Shown piece by piece: positions 13,511 to 24,395 of a stretch of 64,000 bases of DNA (positions are counted from its first letter, which is position 1; each line of letters opens with the position of its first letter). This DNA comes from Orthonyx spaldingii (Eukaryota > Chordata > Aves > Passeriformes > Orthonychidae): contig VZTJ01001761.1 in the NCBI GenBank assembly GCA_013397795.1, forward strand, positions 1,681,920 through 1,745,919. The letters are read 5' to 3'. The notes under the pieces were generated by a model. The model worked only from the letters and a program-made list of their open reading frames with translations, was not told the origin of the DNA and made no database searches. Both the position numbers and the translations under genes were made by a program.

Positions 13511-16500
13511 GAGCACTCCCTGGTGTGTCAGGTGCAGTATGTGCTGTCAGCTGTCTCCTAGAAGCCGTTCCCTCTGGCAGGAGAGGAAAACTTGCCCTGT
13601 TCACTTAATAACTTAATGTTTTTTATTTATTATGGAAGCAACATTTTTTCCTGTGGATGGATGTGGAGTGTCTCCAGGGCTGAGTTTCTCCCTGGACCAC
13701 TGATTCTCACAGCAGTGTGCTTCAAACCTCACCCTGGGCTGGGGGTACGAGGCTCCAGCCACCCGGTGGAGATGGGGACAGGGAGGTGTTTCTGTGCTCT
13801 GTAGTTTCAGGAGTCCCCCAGCCATTTCTGCTGTTGTTCTGACTCCAGTGCACTCACCCTGGGGGTAAGATCAAGGATGTGACATTTTAAAAATCCCTGA
13901 CGTTATTATGAACTCTCTCTTTCATTTGCCCATGCCTTTATCTCCTCCTGTGGGGAGCAGTCCTTCTGAGCCCTTTCTTCCCTTACCTTGTGCTCCCTGT
14001 AGCTTTTCTTCCAGTGCTCATAACCCTGTCAGACCCTTATCAGCTTGTGCAGCTCTGTCCAGCTGAAAATTGATTATTGCCATTTGCCTACAGGCTGGTT
14101 GTCCTTTTATCTTGCACCACTGCATTTTTCATGGCTCCTGTAAATAAGCCCCTGGCCTCTAATGGTGCTGTCACCATCCTCCTCTCCCATGCTGTGCACC
14201 ACAGGTTCATGTTGATTCTTTCCCAGAAAAGGTAATCCATTGTTATTCTTTTCCCAAATGCTGGGCTCAGCTGTGGCTTGCCAAGGTATGTGCATGATAT
14301 TTGGTTTTCAGTGGCTCTCTTCAGTCTCTGCATCCTTACATCAGCCTCAGCCTCTTCTGATTGACTTCCTTTGCTTGGGAAATCCTAATTCCTTGCTCCA
14401 GAGTTAATTCTGCTTCCTGCAGTAGCTTCCAAGTTCTACCACAGGCAGTAATTCCAAGTGAGGCTCTTGCCAGGGGTGTGTTCCTGAAGCTCCTGGAGCT
14501 GTGCTGCAGCTTTGGCTCTGCTAAGTGAGGGCAAACTTTCCTTTTTCTAGCCTCTGTTTGATAACCTCTTATTTATCTTTTTAGCTTTCAGATCAAGTAC
14601 AGGACTCACATGTCTACAATGCTTCCTTTGCCCAGCAGAACTGAAGATTATTTGGAACCACCAACAAATGGCTCTTTCCCCTGCCTCTTCTGCCTTTTTC
14701 TTGCAAGCTCTCTCACCCTTTACTGTGATCACTCTCAGTACACCACACTTTATACCCTTTTCTGGTATCCTTTTCAACTCCAGAGTGCTTCAGCTCTGCC
14801 AGGACTTTTTCCACCTCTGGTCTCACACAAATAATGTTTTTGCAGTTTGTTTTGCTCTTCAGGCTGTGTGCTGCTGCTCTTGCTACCTGCCCCCTCCCAA
14901 AAAAATCCCTTTGTTGTCTCACTCATCACAGCCCAAGCAGCAGCCAAGGAGGATGGTGAATGCCTTGACTTTCCATGACCTGTCACCTCTCTGATGCCTG
15001 AGCATCCACTGCAGCCCATAGGGCCCCAGGAACTTGACCAGCCATGGAGAGTGACTGGGTTTTCTCCTGGGGTCCTTGGTCATGCACAGCACTGGGGCTG
15101 CAGAGCATCTTTCCTTGTAAAGAGGAATTAAAATCCCTCTTTTCTATAGGTAATAATGAGTCAGTGGTTTCAAGTGCTTTTCTCAAGCTCAAAGGTACTT
15201 AAATTTATAACTGTATGAGTCTTTAATTTCTTTCTTTACATGAAGCCTGCCTTGGATTTACACTTGCAGTTTAAGGCGTATTCTATATTAGAAAAATGTT
15301 TCTGCTCCTATTTGGAAAAAAGAAATCATAAAAAATGGCATAAGATGCCAAAGCTTTGCTCACATCAATATCCATGACAAGATCTATTTAACTCCTTGTT
15401 CTAGGCTAATGTTATGGTGGAATAATTAAATTCATATGTCCGTTTGGACTGAATAAAGGGCAGTACTCTGAGGAACTTCAGTGAGCTTCACCTCTGCTGT
15501 GGAGAACAAGTGGCAAAGGATCCGACTGACGAGGACCAGGCAGTGGTGGCACCAGATTTGCCACCACCTGGTGCAAGGTCACAGCTTACAGCAAAAGCCA
15601 CAGAGCGTTGCTGGCTTTCATTAGGTGAGGACCAGGCCCCTGGGCTGTCTCATTCCAATGTCTGAATTGCAGCATTCTGCAATTTTGGTATCTCCCAGTA
15701 CAGGCATAATATTGCCTTGAGGCCAGGTCCTCATGCAGCTATGTGTGGGCATGTCCTTGTGGCTCTGCTCCCACCACCTCCAAGATCACAGGGACTTGTG
15801 TGTGTAAAACTGGAGACCAGCAAGGATTTCAGTGCAATTAAGGAGTGTTAAAAAAGGACTTGTTTCTGGGTCTGGCCAGCAGGTGGGAGATTTGACTGGG
15901 ACAGTGGTGAAGCTGAGATTTCGTTGAATTGGCCAAAATGACCAAATGTCTGAAGAGCTACCTGCAAAGAGGTATTAAAATGCACAGGCTTTGCAGCTGA
16001 GGGCGCAGTCTGAGCATCTGACCACTCCACTGTAATGACTTTTGTCCTAATAATAATTTAAATGGTTTCCTAAACATTAACTTGAACTTGCTCAAGGGAA
16101 TGGCCTTTCTTTCCTTATAATAATTTCACATGAAGTACAGCATGAACATTGGAGGGTAACTGGAGTTAATGTCAATTATGAATCACCAATTTCCTGCTCT
16201 AAATAGCATTTCTTCTCGGCAACTTCCCATACGATGAGCTGCCCTGAAGATTTAACCCAAATTGGTTAGTTGAGACTAAATTTCATTTAGTGCTTCCTTT
16301 TAAAACATGAGGTGTTGCACAGGGAACAAACCTGAGTCATAGACAAATGATTTCACTTTAATTTTTCATAGTAAATAGCATAGAAAAACATCTTCTCCAC
16401 TTCGCTTATTGCATTTTTACTGCAAGAGAATCAGATTGTGTGGGTATTGGCAGGAGACTGCAATAAAATAAGGTTGCTATTGTTAGTAGCTGGCTATATC

Positions 16501-17672
16501 TTGCCAGGTCATTTTTGCAGCTCTAAGCAAATTTATGGGTAGATTTTTGTCATTATAGAAATGTTGTTCAAACCACAATCACAACTTGATATTATCCTGA
16601 GGAAGGCAATGCTTTTCTCAATTGAGTGGAGATATTCCTGACACCTTAGAGCTTTCTCCATCATGTGCAAACCATCCTAGGAATGAAGCTGTAGTTTGAT
16701 GCCCAGTGACAAACAAACTTCAAGGAAGCCCTCAGAATCTGACCCTTGCTGAGGGAAGCTCCTTCAAATCACATTTAGAATCCTTAACCCCCAGTTTGTA
16801 TTAATGAAAAACTTCCAGCTGTGCCACTGGGTGCTGTTTAGGACTTTCTGACAAATTCTGTCCTATTGAGGAATGCAGGGTACAAGAAACAGCAGTAATG
16901 TTTTTTTTGTGGTTTGGGATAGTGGAGTAGGGGGATCAGTGTTGATGCCCAAGGTGCACCACACATCACCCAAATGGGGGGGAGTGGAGATGCAAATGCT
17001 GGAGCAGCACGGGAGAAATTGCCAGAAATCCCACATGTAAGCTGTACCCCAAAATCCCAAATTCCACACTGGAAGCCTGGGGGCCATGACTAACTCCTTC
17101 CTACAAGAAACTGGGGTTATTACAGCCTGTTTTTAGGCGTGGCTTGGGGATCCTGTAGGACACATCCCAACTGTTCTTTGCTACTCAGATAAACATCTGA
17201 CAGATTACAAGTTTTCACAGAGACATCTGTTCTCTATCAGGTGGAAGACAGATGCTGCAAACTGCACACGGCACATCAGGTGCTATTATCCTGCACTGTT
17301 TGATGCAAAACTTTCCCTGCAGCCTTGGAAAAAAGTGAGATATTTCACACTGACCTACGTGCAGCTGCAGATTGTTAGCTGGTATGTTAAGCATCTACTG
17401 CATATGCTTAAAAGATAATTTGAAACAACCTTAAAGGTGGAATTCATCTGCCATAACCAAGACATTCAGCAGCTGGATGACTAAATCAAGATGACTCTTG
17501 GCTCCTTTTGTTCTTAATAGAGATAAACAGATACTGCCAAAGCAGTCCCACCTCATTCCATCATGAGCAAAACGAGCAGCCCTTTGGGCAGTACCTGTTT
17601 GTGGTTTCCATGGACAATAAAAGGAGCCCAGCTGAAACTGAGACAGCTGCCTTCAGGAAGGGTGCATAAACC

Positions 17673-18027
17673 TCACAAGTGTCTGCAGAACTGTTGATCA
17701 ATGTTGCTGAAATTCAGGGAATCACAGTAGCTTTCCTCCTTCTCCATTAGGCATAAAGTAGTGGCAAAGGACACCAGAGAGGTGCAGCCAGTTGCTCCAA
17801 AGGGGATGGGGACAGGGATCAGGATGATAACAGTGTCTTCTAGAAAAAAAGCAGCCTGAAGGTAAAAAAGAGACATTTTTACTCTCTTATTGATGAGTTT
17901 CTCATAGAATTGAGTTGCCTTATGTCTCTCAGCCCTGATGTTATTGTCTCCCTTTAGCTTTTCAACCAGCTGCTCAAATTCAATCAATTTCAACAGCGAG
18001 ATTGAGATCTCACAGAGAAAACGAAGT
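17673..18027 (-). other. Unassigned reading frame, possibly a gene relic
   Basis: Open on the minus strand from after a TAG near 18027 down to TGA at 17673. The first half has a charged, helical character (for example EFEQLVEKLKGDNN and AERHKATQFYEKLINKR), unlike the proline- and cysteine-rich noise frames nearby. The second half is hydrophobic with a glycine (VIILIPVPIPFGATG). No ATG starts the frame. A GTAAAA donor-like site follows INKR, and a pyrimidine-rich CTCTGCAG lies about 80 bases upstream in another frame. I cannot assign a family. It could be a decayed exon or chance. Confidence 0.2.
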
Positions 18028-21000
18028 TTCTAGACAATTTCTTGGACATGTGAGGAGGTGTGGTGCTTAGGCAGGAGTGTTGCATCCTATTGCTGTCCTG
18101 CAGAGGGAAACCAAAGCACCCACAGTTTGCAATCTGAGGAGACACAACACGTGTTTGCTACCCAGTGAGGGCGTGCTGCCCCTTGCTCAGCCAGCAGCCT
18201 GCAGGGGCTTTAAAAGCCGTTGCAAAATTTGTGGGAGGGAGCAAAGGACAAGGAGTTTAACTACACATAATCGAGAGATGTGAGGATCAAGGAGCTGATG
18301 GTTATGTAGGGGGAAAAACCTGAGTGTGTAACCATGAGGGACACAGGGTAAAAACGTGTAGGAATCCAGAATCCAGACTTCTTCCTTGTCCTGTACAAAC
18401 TGTGCATTGAGGCTCCTGGTGAGTGCAGGGCAGCCTGGCTGTGATAGGGGCAGGGAATACCCGTGGTTGGATCACTCATGAAAACCTTCCTGTGCCAGAG
18501 CATCACCCGCCTCTCCCAGACATGTCCAAAGCATTGTTCATCCAAGATCTCCCCTTGGAACATTGTTTTCATTGCCAGGCTCTTCAGCTTGTCTTTTTAA
18601 AGCACTGATAGTCCACAGTAATTTGTGCCTTGTGGGCAGCACACCTCAGGGGAGCTCTACCTGACCAAGTGCTTCTTCCTGCTGAAGGTGCCAGGGGAAC
18701 ACCAGCTTCTGGTCCTTCTGCAGCTGCATTTTCAAGTCAGCCCAAAGGTTTTGTCCACAGGCAATGTGTCTTTCTGTGAACTGTCTTAAAATTAATAAGC
18801 ATAGAGTTTAGACCTAATCTTCACAGCCTTCTCCATAGCAGCTTTATCCCCTAGACAATGGGAGCCTATTTGTGTAAATAACTGAATAAACATTTCCATT
18901 TACTGTTTCTTAACAACACACATTCATTAATACATATAAACACTGAAAGAAGAGACCCATTTAGGTTACAGAAGGTGATGTGTGTTTAGGTATTTAAATA
19001 TCCTTGCATAACAAATCTGAGATAAAGCACCATGGGCAGAAAGAAGTGATGGAAAACATCGAGTGCTTAAAGAGACTTTTGTGCCACCTGCTCCTGCATT
19101 GCTGTATGCGGTTGTGTAGTTGTATTTATTGGGAATGTTATTTGCCTAATATTTATTTTTATTATTAAAATGATAGAAAATACTTCCTCTAAGGATTATA
19201 GGTACCTCTTACATATACAAAGTATAAATTCATGATATATGAATGATGGTGTTTGTTGCTGTGGACTGCCATTACAATGCTTTCAGTGCCTCCTACATTG
19301 CCAGCTATGAGAGGAATACTGATGGCCAATCCCCAGATATAAACCCTCCTTCATCAATCCAATAATGGAACAAAGCATGGCCTTTCCCTGAACTGCGTTC
19401 CTGTGCATCCCACTCCCTCGAACTGTGTGCAGCAAAAGGGTGCAATGTTCACATCTGTGCATGAGCGTGTATCTGCATTTAAAGACTGTCTTTGCATTTG
19501 TACTCCTTTCCTGGCCTTTGCAGACACAACCAGTACAGGTACCGAGCAATGCCTGTCCTGACAGCACATTTGATGACGTGAAGGTCTGTTACCTGCTGTC
19601 TCAGAACGTAAAAATTGCCTGGGGGAGACTAGAGAGTATCCTTCAGATAAAAATGAAATATTGAGTTTTCTGCACAGGTCTGGATGCATTTCACAACACA
19701 TGCATGATGGAGAGGTGAAATCCTGCTCCTTTGAAGAAGGAACATGGGGATTGGTGATGCCAACAGGGCAAACATTTGGGTCCCACTGAGCTGCAGGTAA
19801 AGGTAGTCCAATGTTTTTCTGAGGACAAACATGAGTCTTGTAGGTCATATGGTGGTGGTGGAATAAGGAATAGGGTTGCAGGTCTCCTATGCATTTTATG
19901 GGGATTGAACTAGGGAGGTTGGTAGAACTCCATGCAGGAGTGGATCTCCAGCTCTTCAAAATTACATCCTGAGTCTTCAAGGGAGGGATTTATCTCACCT
20001 GATTTCTCTATTAAAAAAAAAATGTATATATTTTGTCCACCTGAGACAGCAGACTATCTGTGGTTGTTCACAGATAGAAAAACTGCTATTGATGCCAATC
20101 TCAATTGGGCCTGTACTGAAAGTAATTTGGAATGGAAGCTCTACATTTGCTGCTGGAAGAGCCTAAACTTAGTTTTCAGGCAAATACTTTTAAGTGAGAT
20201 AAGCTTCTTTTGAAGGGAACTCAGATCAGAACTGATGGGAGAAGAACACCTTAAATCTTCTGGTAATATCTTATATCTGGGGTCATCTTAGATGTCTAGA
20301 GGTCTTTGAAAACTGAGCCCTGAGCTCCTGTACTTTCTGCTTTTATTTGTTTCTTCAAAATGTCTGGTTTTATGGGTAGGATTAAGTCACAGCATTTGAG
20401 AGAGGCTAAAGATTTATGAACAGCTATGAAAAAGTTATGGGCCACAGTGTTCTTGAGTTGGGGGGAGGCTACGTTAGATGCTTCTACTTTTGTGCTTGTG
20501 ATCATGTGCAAGTTCATTCAGAATGCCACAAATGAGAGTGTCAGTTTATAAGTCACCAGGCTGTGCGGTGAAATAATTGCTGATTAACTTCCACTGGCTG
20601 CCAAACAGAGTCTGAAAGCTGAAGATAAAAAAATGGAAAGTCACTTTTGCTGATTTTCCTGTACTAGGAATTTATGTTTTGGTAGCAAACTGCTGAGCAC
20701 TACATCTCAAAAATACCACTGTTGAGGAATTATTGATAATTCCTGAGTATGCTTAGCACTCAAAAAAAAATTAATACAGATATTGTCACCTGCAGATGAC
20801 ACAACGATAAGAAACCTAAGTGGTGCCAGTAAAAAAACCCTAAAGCATCATTTTCAGTGAGGACGATGAGCAGAACATCTACTGTCTCCTGGAGGATTTC
20901 ATCCACGAGCTACTTTGTCTTGCACTTTAGTGCAAGTGACTGGAGTACGTTAATCTCTTTCCTGCCAGTGGAAAAAGACAACCCAGCAGTACAATGACCA

Positions 21001-21810
21001 AAGGGCCAATAGCCTTCATTTTAAAGGAGGATGTTGGCTAAATTAAAAAAAGTTTGCTGTGTGCAGTCTGCCTGCTGAAGGTGAGTGCAGTGCTGGAGCA
21101 GCAGTCTCACTCTGTGGTTACAGTGAGGTGAAGGTGCTGATCAGCTCTGCCCATCCTGGGTGACTGCAGTGGCATCTGCGAGGAAACAGAGAGCTGGGAC
21201 ACATTTGGTCAGGGAAAGAAACCTGAGGCTGACTTAAGAGGCAAAACAATGTAAACACTGAATATGAGGACGAAAATGTGCAGCAAAACTCACATCCTAA
21301 GAATTTCAGTCCTAAGTGGGTCGTTTGTTTATCCCACCATTCAAACCTGGCTGTGCAGCAAAGCAAGTCAAAGAAAGTCTCCTTTATTGTTTCCATGATG
21401 CTTACTCATCTAAAAGCCATTCCCCTTTTAGATTATTCTATTTTTAAGGCATAATTCCCATCTGTTCTTTGATCTTATACCACATAAGACATTTAGCTAA
21501 TAACATCATCCATCAAACACCAACTTTCCTTTAGAGTTCAAACACAATCGACACAGAACCCTGTCCATCTGCTGGCCAGTGCCTCTGAACAGATCCAGCT
21601 TGTGAATGGCCAGCTATGTCGCCTATTTTTTAATTAACCAACTTAGGTCTGTGCTTCCCAGAATCCTGCAGGATGACTAGGGGGCACTCCACAGGGAAGT
21701 GAAACACCCTCCTGTGTGGAGAAGAGGGTTTGGTGCCTCCAGAGCTGTGATGTGCTTGTTGTAAGTGGGGTTTTCCAGTGCATGGAGCCTGCCTTCAGCC
21801 CTTCCGGGAA

Positions 21811-21827
21811 TTTTTTTTTTTTTTTTT
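21811..21827 (+). repeat. T17 homopolymer
   Basis: Seventeen consecutive T after CCGGGAA. No target-site duplication or retroelement body was recognised beside it. Confidence 0.9.
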
Positions 21828-22637
21828 GCATAAATCCACAGTATTTTATATAAAATTTCAAGGACAACTTTTTTCAAACTTGTCATTCTTCAGAGAAAGA
21901 TGTGTAGAGTAGAAAGACAATGTTTTCTTCTCTGAGAAAACTTCTGAGTTTATTTGACAGAAACTTCAGAATTTCAGGGCAGGTTGTCTGAAGCAGGGGA
22001 ATTGCAGATTTGCAGACAAGTATTTATAGAGAAAATGCTTATCTGCTTACCAAACTGGAGAGCCAGGGAATGTCAGATGATTTAGTTGACCAATTATAGT
22101 GAAGCAGCACAGCTTGAATTAAGGATATCTGAGATCAATCACAGCCAAAAAAGTGTAAGAAAAACTGGTCAGAAAAAAAAAAGGCGATTAAGGAGTAATC
22201 CAGAAAACAGGTAATTTTTCTATGGATATTTTCCAAGTGCAAACAGTTATCAAATTCTTTAAATCATTACTGTCAGATTCTTCACTTAGCTCCATTACCT
22301 CGCTTCTCAGTGGTTTGCTTTATCTTGCACATGGTGCATTTGTTTAGGAAGGAATTTGATTCAGGATTTATATTCCACTGGCTCGCATATGCCACAGCGT
22401 CCTTATCTCCAGATCTGAAACAATAACAGCAATTAAAAAAGCGCCTACATTTCCTTCTATTTCCTGGCTTGCCAATAATAAGAAGTCCCTGCAGAGGGGA
22501 GCTTGGCTGGTGGTGTTTTGTGATTTCTCAGATAACATGAGCTTCACATTTCTGTGGAATTCCCATTTGCCAGCGAGCTGCTGCTGCTGCTGCCCTGATT
22601 GATATATGACTGCAATGGCACTTTTCCATTTGACATT

Positions 22638-22670
22638 CCCCCTCTCTCTCCCTCTCTCTCCCTCTCTTTT
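22638..22670 (+). repeat. CT-rich tract in the NDP promoter or exon 1
   Basis: An imperfect (CT)n and CCCTCT tract lies directly upstream of the conserved part of exon 1. A CT repeat in untranslated exon 1 of human NDP has been reported to affect expression, and this tract occupies the equivalent place. A short (CTG)5 run at 22577-22593 lies just before it. Confidence 0.75.
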
Positions 22671-22702
22671 AAACAACAGCCCTAACTTTTGTGTGTTGCA
22701 AA

Positions 22703-22708
22703 TATAAA
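22703..22708 (+). promoter_or_regulatory. TATA-box-like motif in the NDP 5' region
   Basis: A clean TATAAA followed by AGGC lies about 115 bases before the exon 1 donor. As a working TATA box it predicts transcription starting near 22733. If transcription starts upstream of the CT tract, as described for the human gene, the motif is merely part of exon 1. The sequence alone does not decide. Confidence 0.4.
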
Positions 22709-22717
22709 AGGCAAGCC

Positions 22718-22723
22718 ATGTGA
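22718..22723 (+). promoter_or_regulatory. Minimal start-stop uORF (ATG-TGA)
   Basis: ATG is followed at once by TGA in the context AAGCCATGT, with G at -3. If exon 1 transcripts include it, a ribosome that initiates here would terminate without elongating, a configuration known to stall ribosomes and reduce downstream translation. The effect is inferred; the motif and its context are visible. Confidence 0.5.
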
Positions 22724-23344
22724 CAGAGGGACAGAAGAACAAAAGCATTTGGAAGTAACAGGACCTCTTTTTAGCTCTCTGAAGAGTTCAAGGGAAGGGA
22801 GGAGTGGTGCATTTTCCAAAGGTAAGCATGCAAGTAAGAGATTCCTACAGATTTTGAGTATTACATGGACTTAAACTGAGTGCTTAATCTCTTTATCTGA
22901 CACAGTATGTTCTCCTTGTACCGTTTTTAAAATTAAATTGTGTTTAAAGGGAATCAACACAGCTCTAGCCCCTGTGTCTCCTTATCCTTGTGCCCTTATC
23001 TCCTGTCTGAACGCTGCCTGTATGTGGTCAAATAGGTAGCCCAGGGTGCTTCTGAGCAACTTGGTTAAGCACCTATCCTTGTGAGCACGCTGAGCTCCAG
23101 TCTGCAGCTCGGTGCTGGTCCTGGCTGTGTGGCTTTGGAGTGAGTGGACATGCTGGACCCTGCCCTGAATTCTCCGAGAGAGCGCTGGTGTCACCAGCAC
23201 CCTCTTTGTCCCTCTACAACAGGGCAAGCCTGCTACTTTAAAGTTGCACTCTTTGCTTTTATCACTACTCACGCCCGCTGTTCTCTTGCCTGTCATCTGC
23301 TGGAGCGCTCAGAATAATTTGAAACAACAGGCAGTATTTATTTC

Positions 23345-23860
23345 TAGCTTTGTGCCTCACGCTTCGCGGGAGCGCTCATAATTCGCACATTATTACTTGT
23401 CCAAACTTCCGCCAGGCTTTCCGATGGACCGGACAGCGCTGGTTGTGGATTAGGACAGATTTAAATTACCACGCACTCTTTATTGGCTGAGAGCCGTGCG
23501 GGAAGCCCCGGCGCTTGGCTTTGCTGCAGTGCCCGGGGTGTGTTTGGTAGGTGGCCGGCGTGACACGCAGCGCGGCGTGCCTGTGCCGCCCGGAGCTGAC
23601 ACGGGAGGATGCTGCGCGACCCCGGACCGCCCGCTGAAGGAGACGGGGAAGCTCTCCTCCGTTCCCGGCAGAGCTTTTCCCTGCGTGTCAGCGCCAGAGG
23701 CACGAGCATGACTGTTCTCTGCTTCTCTGGGACGCAAGAAGAATTTCCCTGTCGTGAGCTCGGTGACCAAGTGTCAGTGTAGTGTAACTGCGAGGCTCGG
23801 ACACGGACACTGCCCCGGCTGAGGAAGAGAGCCCCGGCTCCCTGCTGGGATTCAGGTGAG
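23345..23860 (+). promoter_or_regulatory. CpG island with possible alternative first exon
   Basis: CpG dinucleotides are dense here (several dozen in about 500 bases by eye) and rare on both sides. An inverted CCAAT box (ATTGG) lies at 23482-23486. The island ends in a near-perfect splice donor, TTCAG|GTGAGT, at 23855/23856. It lies in intron 1, about 0.5-1 kb downstream of the probable exon 1, so it may be a second NDP promoter with its own first exon. It contains a 57-codon ORF (23609-23782, ATG with A at -3) that ends before the donor and would act as a uORF. I recognise no protein in it. An antisense or unrelated lncRNA promoter is an alternative. Confidence 0.7.
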
Positions 23861-24318
23861 TGAATACATCCTATAAAAGTTCAAGTGAATGGGTCCAGCG
23901 GCAAAGAAAAGAGTAACAAAGAAGACCAATCTCAGCACTGGGTTAGCCACTGCTGCAGTGTCACACACAGTGTGTGCCGGGGGGGCGATTTTCTTGTGCC
24001 AAATCTGAATTTGCGAGATGGGTGCATGTGTGTGTGTGTATGTGCACTGACTCTCGTGGGACTGCCAGGCAGGTTTCTTGTCCTACCCTGCAAGTTCATT
24101 GAAATTTCTCTCATAGCCTCCCCATAGCACATCCTATTTGTTTCTGCCTGGAAGAGATGGCATGCCAAGTAACTTCTTAAGGTTTCTGCAGCTCTTTAGA
24201 AATGAAAATTAGGTTTCCTACATGCTGCATGTTACTTAGAGTTCCTAAAGCTTTGTAGCAGTGGCTGAGAGGTAGGAACTCTGCCTATTGAAAAAGGACT
24301 GGCAACAGGTTTTTTAAA

Positions 24319-24395
24319 TCCAGTAATGGGACAAACTCATTTGAAGGCAAATGATAATTTAAAACCAGCAGTGGGGACAAACTCACTTCAAATCA
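24319..24395 (+). repeat. Diverged tandem duplication in NDP intron 1
   Basis: Two copies of a unit of about 45 bases share CCAGTAATGGGACAAACTCA versus CCAGCAGTGGGGACAAACTC, followed by TTTGAA versus CTTCAA and preceded by TTTAAA versus TTAAAA. The copies differ at several sites, so the duplication is not recent. Confidence 0.7.

Larger units (their letters stand above)
13511..22613. other. Non-coding DNA just upstream of NDP
   Basis: Holds a T17 run (21811-21827), a short hairpin at 20919-20936 and an AT-rich, CpG-poor stretch at 16040-16340 that looks like a possible conserved element. The longest reading frame (19354-19980, minus strand, 208 codons) has no recognisable domain. The frame at 17673-18027 is listed separately. 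No EFHC2 exon was identified. Confidence 0.5.
22614..22821 (+). other. NDP: Probable NDP exon 1, untranslated
   Basis: The 3' boundary is a strong donor, CCAAAG|GTAAGC, at 22821/22822. The segment from about 22701 to 22821 closely resembles the human NDP first exon as I remember it, including a CT-dinucleotide tract reported as part of human untranslated exon 1. The 5' end is set only by analogy with the roughly 208-base human exon. A TATAAA at 22703 could instead place the start site near 22733, leaving the CT tract in the promoter. The exon contains an immediate start-stop (ATGTGA, 22718-22723) and no other ATG downstream of it. Confidence 0.6.

Noticed and set aside
19354..19980. Longest unexplained minus-strand reading frame (208 codons)
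   Set aside because: No domain, signal peptide or family resemblance. Composition matches surrounding non-coding DNA and overlapping frames of similar quality exist on the other strand.
20919..20936. Short hairpin CTTGCACT-TT-AGTGCAAG as a possible miRNA
   Set aside because: An 8-bp stem with a 2-base loop is far too short for a pre-miRNA, and pairing does not extend outward.
1..22613. EFHC2 3' exons, expected on the 5' side of NDP by mammalian gene order
   Set aside because: No reading frame resembles EFHC2. The gene is presumably further upstream.
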